From Terriglobus sp. (GTDB lineage: Bacteria > Acidobacteriota > Terriglobia > Terriglobales > Acidobacteriaceae), in contig JAHFTZ010000030.1 in the NCBI GenBank assembly GCA_023265355.1, positions 1 through 11,329 on the forward strand: a stretch of 11,329 nt of DNA, read 5' to 3'. The position numbers were made by a program, and so were the translations under genes. Shown here in pieces: positions 7,633 to 11,329 of this stretch (position 1 is its first letter; the number at the start of each line of letters is the position of its first letter). Below the pieces are notes generated by a model. That model was given only the letters and a program-made list of their open reading frames with translations. It was not told where the DNA came from and made no database searches.

Positions 7633-7665
7633 GACGCTCCTGAGGCTCCTCTAAGGAGCGATACG

Positions 7666-7694
7666 AGTGTAGCCATGAAGAACAGCGAACACAA
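7666..7694 (-). promoter_or_regulatory. Candidate promoter of the TIM-barrel/Nudix pair
   Basis: On the minus strand TTGTGT (7694-7689) and TACACT (7671-7666) are 17 bp apart. Both hexamers match consensus only partly. If the hairpin at 7705-7735 stops upstream transcription, this would restart it for the two downstream genes. Confidence 0.25.
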
Positions 7695-7704
7695 CGCCAA
7701 AGCA

Positions 7705-7735
7705 TGCCCCATGTCCAACAGCGGGACATGGGGCA
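7705..7735. repeat. Perfect 12-bp palindromic hairpin between two minus-strand genes
   Basis: TGCCCCATGTCC (7705-7716) and GGACATGGGGCA (7724-7735) are exact reverse complements around the loop AACAGCG. The hairpin lies just after the end of the second paralog gene (stop at 7746) and before the TIM-barrel gene. No T run follows on the minus strand, so it is not a textbook terminator. It could act as an RNA-stabilising or partial terminator structure, or be one copy of an interspersed palindromic repeat. My impression that similar GGACATGGGGCAC elements recur in acidobacterial genomes is from memory and unverified. Confidence 0.65.
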
Positions 7736-7745
7736 CCCGGTCTCG

Positions 7746-9209
7746 TTATGTCCTGGAATATTGCGACTCCGAGGGAGCTTGATAACTGATCGCAAGTTGC
7801 GGAGTATCCATACGCTCATTCATGCGGTGCTTTGAATGAAAGCTCGCCTCCAGGATGCCGGTGGTCAGCAGTGTGCGCTGGATGGAATAGGGAGCGCTGC
7901 GTGTCTGCAACATCTGCTCGATCTTCTCCGCGAGGCACGCGGAGTGCGTCTCGTTTGGCGCTGGCGTCATGAAGAACTGGGTGGAGACGATGCCGTGGCC
8001 CGTCACGCGTGCAGCGATATTGAAGTCTCTGATCGCGCCATTCAGCAAGAGCATCGTTCCGCGTGTGCCATCGGTGTACTCAACGCAGACTGCGGCAGGA
8101 TCCTTGACCAGTTGGGGCAATAGGCCGGGAGCGGTGAGGTCCTGTGTGCGACCGTCGAGCCAGGTGAGGCCAAGGGGTGTGTCGCTACGTGAGAGCGCTG
8201 AGCTAAGGAGATCTTTAGACCAGCGCCCTGCCGTGGCCGCCGCCCAGACATCATCGCCTTCGAGCAGCTGTACAGACTTCACACCGGTCTCTCCACCCTT
8301 GCGGCGCTCCAGCATGCACTGCATCGCCTCAAGCGCGTCAAAGCCTGTGCCCTGCAAGTTGCCCACGCCGACCATGACCGCTTCCTGCACCTTCGCTCCG
8401 AAGGGGATATCGGTATCCGGAAGACGCCATGTCACAGGCATCGAGGCGCCTGCAAGAAGCGGAAACTTGAGACGCTCCGCGGTCTTAACCATGCTCTGCG
8501 CTTCGGTGTAGCTAAAGGAAAGCTGCCTATGGTTGAAGTAAGGAACCGAGCGGCCATCTGTCTCAAAGACCTGGGCACATTGCTGGAAGAAATCGAAGTT
8601 CGGAAGAAGGATCTCTCCCCTGTCGTTGCGCGGGTACTCGTCATCTTCGATGATCGTCAGGACGGCATCCACGGCCAAACGATTACTGCCACAACGCAGA
8701 GCTTCGGGAATATTGCGGCAGAGGCGAAATCCAAACTGCTTGGCGCGCGCCGCGCTGAGATCGCTCATCGGTCCAAGCTCTTCGAGACGTGGGACCAGCG
8801 GCGGTGGCGGCGGAGCGGCGGGCGCTTTCTTCTCGCCCACGCGGCGCTGATCGTCATGAAGCGCAGGAACGCCGGGCGTTGGGCGCAGCCACGCGGCCTT
8901 CAGATTCCCGGACATTGCCTTTTGGAATTCATTGGGTCCCGCCTCCGCTTTACGGATACGTTGATCGACGTAGAGCGAGACGACCTTCACCTCCGGCATG
9001 TGCCAATCGCCTTCGAAGGGATAACCCACCATGAAGCGGTCTGCGATCGTCTGTAGAGCGGAGCCTTCGCGATAGACGCTGCCAAGGATCGCCAGACGCA
9101 GCGGGCCTTTGCCCTTCTCCTGGCCGAAGGCAGAACGAAGCAGTGGACTGTTTGCGAACAGAGCAGACGACAGAGCGGAATAACCTACAAAACGACGGCG
9201 GGTCAGCAT
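7746..9209 (-). CDS. Uncharacterised Tat-exported protein, paralog of the upstream gene
   Basis: This 487-residue protein starts with a twin-arginine signal (TRRRFVGYSALSSALFA, cleavage near AFG-QE at 28-31). I know of no assigned function. It is a clear paralog of the gene immediately upstream; shared blocks include SLYVDQR (78-84), RLAVDAVL (177-184), VPYFNHRQLS (222-231), KFPLLAGASMPVTWR (248-262), MLERRKGGETGV (299-310) and QRTLLTTGILEA (444-455). The layout resembles a Gfo/Idh/MocA dehydrogenase (an opening strand LRLAILGSVY, then a helix with TIADRF), but the usual GxGxxG dinucleotide loop is not evident, so this is inference only. It has a low-complexity insert rich in Ala and Pro (about 127-140, five prolines at 133-137) that the paralog lacks. 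Translation is probably coupled: its ATG shares a base with the preceding stop (TGATG), and GGAG lies upstream. Confidence 0.85.
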   Translation of the reverse strand: MLTRRRFVGYSALSSALFANSPLLRSAFGQEKGKGPLRLAILGSVYREGSALQTIADRFMVGYPFEGDWHMPEVKVVSLYVDQRIRKAEAGPNEFQKAMSGNLKAAWLRPTPGVPALHDDQRRVGEKKAPAAPPPPPLVPRLEELGPMSDLSAARAKQFGFRLCRNIPEALRCGSNRLAVDAVLTIIEDDEYPRNDRGEILLPNFDFFQQCAQVFETDGRSVPYFNHRQLSFSYTEAQSMVKTAERLKFPLLAGASMPVTWRLPDTDIPFGAKVQEAVMVGVGNLQGTGFDALEAMQCMLERRKGGETGVKSVQLLEGDDVWAAATAGRWSKDLLSSALSRSDTPLGLTWLDGRTQDLTAPGLLPQLVKDPAAVCVEYTDGTRGTMLLLNGAIRDFNIAARVTGHGIVSTQFFMTPAPNETHSACLAEKIEQMLQTRSAPYSIQRTLLTTGILEASFHSKHRMNERMDTPQLAISYQAPSESQYSRT

Positions 9210-10417
9210 CAGCTTCTCCAGTACGAGGATTCGGGGTAGGGTTGATACGTTATGGTGGCCAACTCGGGCGTCTCGATGCGCTTGCCTTTGGCTTCACTTT
9301 CGACACCGGCGATCAGAAGGCCGCTCGTCAGAAGCGTCCGTTCCACAGGATACTGTGCCTTGCCCGTGAGGAACATCTTCTCCGCGTTATAAACCAGCGG
9401 TGTGAAGAAGCTTGCCAGGGTAGTGCGTCCATCCGGCATGGGCAGATACATCTGCGTTGAAAAAGGTTTCGCCTGTCCGTCGATCTGAGCAGCAAAGGTA
9501 AAGTCTCGCACCATGCCACCGAGGAGCAGCATCGTGCTCTTCAGGCCATCGCGATGTTGATAGTGATACGCCACCGGGTTGGGCACGATCGTCTTCATCT
9601 GCTCGACCGTTGGAAGCATATCTGTGAACGTCGGAACAGCGGCCCGCAATGTAGCGCTGCGACTGAGCGCTGCCCTGACCAGCTTTTGCGACCAGACACC
9701 GCTCTCGTACGCCTTCCAGAAGTTGTCTCCGCGATACGTCTGCAGCCATTCGACACCGGACTCACCGCCTTTGCGCCGCTCCACCATGCACTGCAGCGTC
9801 TCCAGACCATGGAAGTCATAGCTCCCCATCCCGCCATATCCGATAGAGATCGCTTCTTTGACCGTGACGCCATTCGGAAACTCGACGGAGGGCACTCTCC
9901 ATGTGACCGCGAGGCTGGATCCGCCTTGAAAAGGAAATTTGAGTTCCTTTGAAACCGCAACCATCTTCTTGCACCAGTCCCACTTCCACGAGAGCTCTTT
10001 GTCATTGAAGTAAGGAACGGCGCGCCCGCTGGCGCGAAAGACAGCCGTGATCTTCTCGAAGAACTCATAGTGAGGGTGCATGGTGATGCCTTCGGGACTG
10101 AGTGGATAGTTACCATGCTCTCCGACGACCACTACGCCATCCACCGCGAGCTTGCCTGTGCCGAGAGTCAAAGCGTCCTCGATGGAAGTCGCGATTCTCA
10201 GCTTTGGATGACGGCCTGAGCGTTCCTGTGTCAGGTCACCTTCGCCATCGCGCTGATCTACATAGAGCGAGACCAGGTCCATCTCGGGATAGTGATAGGC
10301 CCCGTTCAAACCATACCCATCAAGAAAACGATCCACGATGTGTTGCGGGTGCAGCATTCGCTTGTAGGCGGTCACCACGGCTGCAAGCTGCGGGCGCTTC
10401 GGTGTTGTTTCTGCCAT
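9209..10417 (-). CDS. Uncharacterised protein without signal peptide, first gene of the paralog pair
   Basis: This 402-residue protein is of the same unnamed family as the following gene. It begins MAETTPKRPQLAAVV, with no Tat or Sec signal, so it is predicted to stay in the cytoplasm. Blocks shared with the paralog include SLYVDQRDGEG (50-60), KLAVDGVVVVGEHG (89-102), VPYFNDKELSW (134-144), KFPFQGGSSLAVTWR (160-174), MVERRKGGESGV (211-222) and ERTLLTSGLL (359-368). The conserved GEHGxYP, PYFN, VTWR and ERRKGG segments are likely functional, but no catalytic role is known to me. Distant Gfo/Idh-like architecture is possible. An in-frame ATG at 10483 would add 22 residues (MCFVMRPLYTPSQ); it is rejected because it lies upstream of the probable -10 (TATACT at 10454-10459), whereas 10417 has AGAGG eight bases upstream. 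Its stop overlaps the next start by one base. Confidence 0.85.
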   Translation of the reverse strand: MAETTPKRPQLAAVVTAYKRMLHPQHIVDRFLDGYGLNGAYHYPEMDLVSLYVDQRDGEGDLTQERSGRHPKLRIATSIEDALTLGTGKLAVDGVVVVGEHGNYPLSPEGITMHPHYEFFEKITAVFRASGRAVPYFNDKELSWKWDWCKKMVAVSKELKFPFQGGSSLAVTWRVPSVEFPNGVTVKEAISIGYGGMGSYDFHGLETLQCMVERRKGGESGVEWLQTYRGDNFWKAYESGVWSQKLVRAALSRSATLRAAVPTFTDMLPTVEQMKTIVPNPVAYHYQHRDGLKSTMLLLGGMVRDFTFAAQIDGQAKPFSTQMYLPMPDGRTTLASFFTPLVYNAEKMFLTGKAQYPVERTLLTSGLLIAGVESEAKGKRIETPELATITYQPYPESSYWRS

Positions 10418-10453
10418 GGACAGAACCTCTTCTGGATGTTTGCTTTGCGACGG

Positions 10454-10459
10454 AGTATA
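10454..10459 (-). promoter_or_regulatory. -10 element of the paralog operon
   Basis: On the minus strand this reads TATACT, five of six matches to TATAAT. At 17-bp spacing the -35 would be TGTGCT, a weak match. Transcription would start near 10447, giving a leader of about 30 bases before the ATG at 10417. This favours 10417 over 10483 as the start. Confidence 0.4.
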
Positions 10460-10537
10460 CAGAGGCCGCATAACGAAGCACATATGAGCTTTGTCCTACG
10501 TGCAGGGCATGCCACAGGTCGTACACTCCAAGAAGCC

Positions 10538-11329
10538 ATGCTTACTCGCCGCCGTTTCCTTCGATACGCCGCTGTCGCGCCTTCGCTATTGAGCACCGCT
10601 TCGTGGAGCGCTGAACCCTCCGCACCTGAGATCTCTGCGCGCGCCATGGCCGTGCACAAGCGCGCTCTGATCTTCGATGGCCACGTGCATGCGCTGGACC
10701 GCGAGTTCTATCACGGTGGAAGTATGGGAACACGAACGACGATCGGCCAGTGGGATCTTCCTCGCGCGCGTGAAGGAGGTGTGAGCGCGTTCTTCCTTTC
10801 GGTCTTCACACCCGAGGAGTATTACCCCGGACGTTTCGAGACCAAGCAGGCATTGCGACGGATCGATCACGCACTTAGGCAGTTGGAGATGAACCACGAG
10901 CATGTGGAGCTCGCGCTGAACGCAAGCGACATTCGACGTATCCGCGCCAAAGGAAAGATGGCCGCGGTGCTCGATCTCGAAGGCAGTTACGATCTTGACG
11001 GCGACCTTGGCGTTCTCCGCGAACTGTACGCGCTTGGTCTTCGCTCGGCACAACTCTCCGCACACAACTGGAACCAGAACTATGCAGACTCATGCTGCTC
11101 AGCGCCGAAATCGAACGGTCTGAACGACCATGGGCGTGATGTGATTCGCGAGATGAACCGGCTGGGTATGGTCATCAACGTTTCTCATTCTTCGGATGAG
11201 ACGATCTCGCAGGCGATTGATGTCAGTGATGTTCCCGTTGTCGCTACACATCACGGTCTCCGCGTTGTGAACAACATCCCAAGAAACATGCCGGACGCCT
11301 TGCTGAAGAAACTCGCTGCAAAGGGCGGT
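10538..11329 (+). CDS. Tat-exported membrane dipeptidase-like enzyme (peptidase M19), 3' end cut by window
   Basis: The first 264 residues of a metal-dependent M19 (renal dipeptidase-like) amidohydrolase are present; the gene continues past the right edge. It begins with a twin-arginine signal (TRRRFLRYAAVAPSLL, cleavage near SWSA at 22-25), so it acts in the periplasm or lipid-anchored. Metal-site motifs are in the expected order: FDGHVH (47-51, His49), LDLEGSYDL (145-153, Glu148 as bridging ligand), INVSHSSDE (His217) and ATHHG (His238, 21 residues after His217 as in the family). LSAHNW, then NYADSC (181-186) and NNIPRNM (245-251), are also typical. The second N-terminal ligand is His51 where classical members have Asp. 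M19 enzymes cleave dipeptides, often with a C-terminal D-residue; homologs may act on other amides. The gene is divergent from the paralog operon across a 120-bp gap that may hold shared control. Only a weak AAGAAG precedes the ATG, and no clear plus-strand promoter was seen. Confidence 0.88.
   Translation, partial: MLTRRRFLRYAAVAPSLLSTASWSAEPSAPEISARAMAVHKRALIFDGHVHALDREFYHGGSMGTRTTIGQWDLPRAREGGVSAFFLSVFTPEEYYPGRFETKQALRRIDHALRQLEMNHEHVELALNASDIRRIRAKGKMAAVLDLEGSYDLDGDLGVLRELYALGLRSAQLSAHNWNQNYADSCCSAPKSNGLNDHGRDVIREMNRLGMVINVSHSSDETISQAIDVSDVPVVATHHGLRVVNNIPRNMPDALLKKLAAKGG

Noticed and set aside
8529..9056. 175-codon plus-strand ORF
   Set aside because: It is the antisense shadow of the Tat-exported paralog, with no ribosome site or family resemblance.
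10418..10483. N-terminal extension of the first paralog to the ATG at 10483
   Set aside because: The best -10 element lies inside this stretch, and a good ribosome site precedes the ATG at 10417.
10586..11065. 159-codon minus-strand ORF
   Set aside because: It is antisense to the M19 gene, which has all family motifs in order on the plus strand.

Overview
The window looks like a chromosomal segment from an acidobacterium of the Acidobacteriaceae type (Granulicella, Terriglobus or Edaphobacter-like). I infer this from gene style, not from a search. The signs are a winged-helix/transmembrane/PD40-propeller regulator, an Oar-like TonB receptor N-terminus with a carboxypeptidase-regulatory domain, several twin-arginine (Tat) exported enzymes and moderately GC-rich coding DNA. 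No RNA genes, CRISPR arrays, insertion sequences or phage genes were seen.

Left part (1-5369): a minus-strand TonB-dependent receptor-like gene runs off the left edge and is interrupted by a one-base frameshift at about 151-157. It is divergent from a plus-strand ToxR-like membrane regulator (552-2783). A secreted family 31 glycoside hydrolase (2883-5369) follows on the same strand. Receptor, sensor-regulator and glycosidase together suggest an oligosaccharide uptake and degradation locus, though the substrate cannot be read from the sequence.

Middle (5373-6240): a decayed minus-strand region. It holds an unrecognised 82-codon ORF convergent with the glycosidase, then an aldehyde dehydrogenase remnant truncated at both ends and frameshifted in a G run.

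Right part (6241-11329): five apparently intact genes around a divergent promoter region. On the minus strand, in transcription order, are two tandem paralogs of an uncharacterised family (10417-9209 without a signal peptide, 9209-7746 with a Tat signal; stop and start codons overlap as TGATG), a perfect 12-bp hairpin, a Tat-exported hydroxypyruvate-isomerase-like TIM barrel (7632-6748) and a Nudix hydrolase (6717-6241). On the plus strand, a Tat-exported M19 dipeptidase-like enzyme (10538 onward) is cut by the right edge. Three of these five products carry Tat signals, so this block may be a periplasmic catabolic cluster built around the paralog pair. That pair is the least explained and most interesting part of the window.
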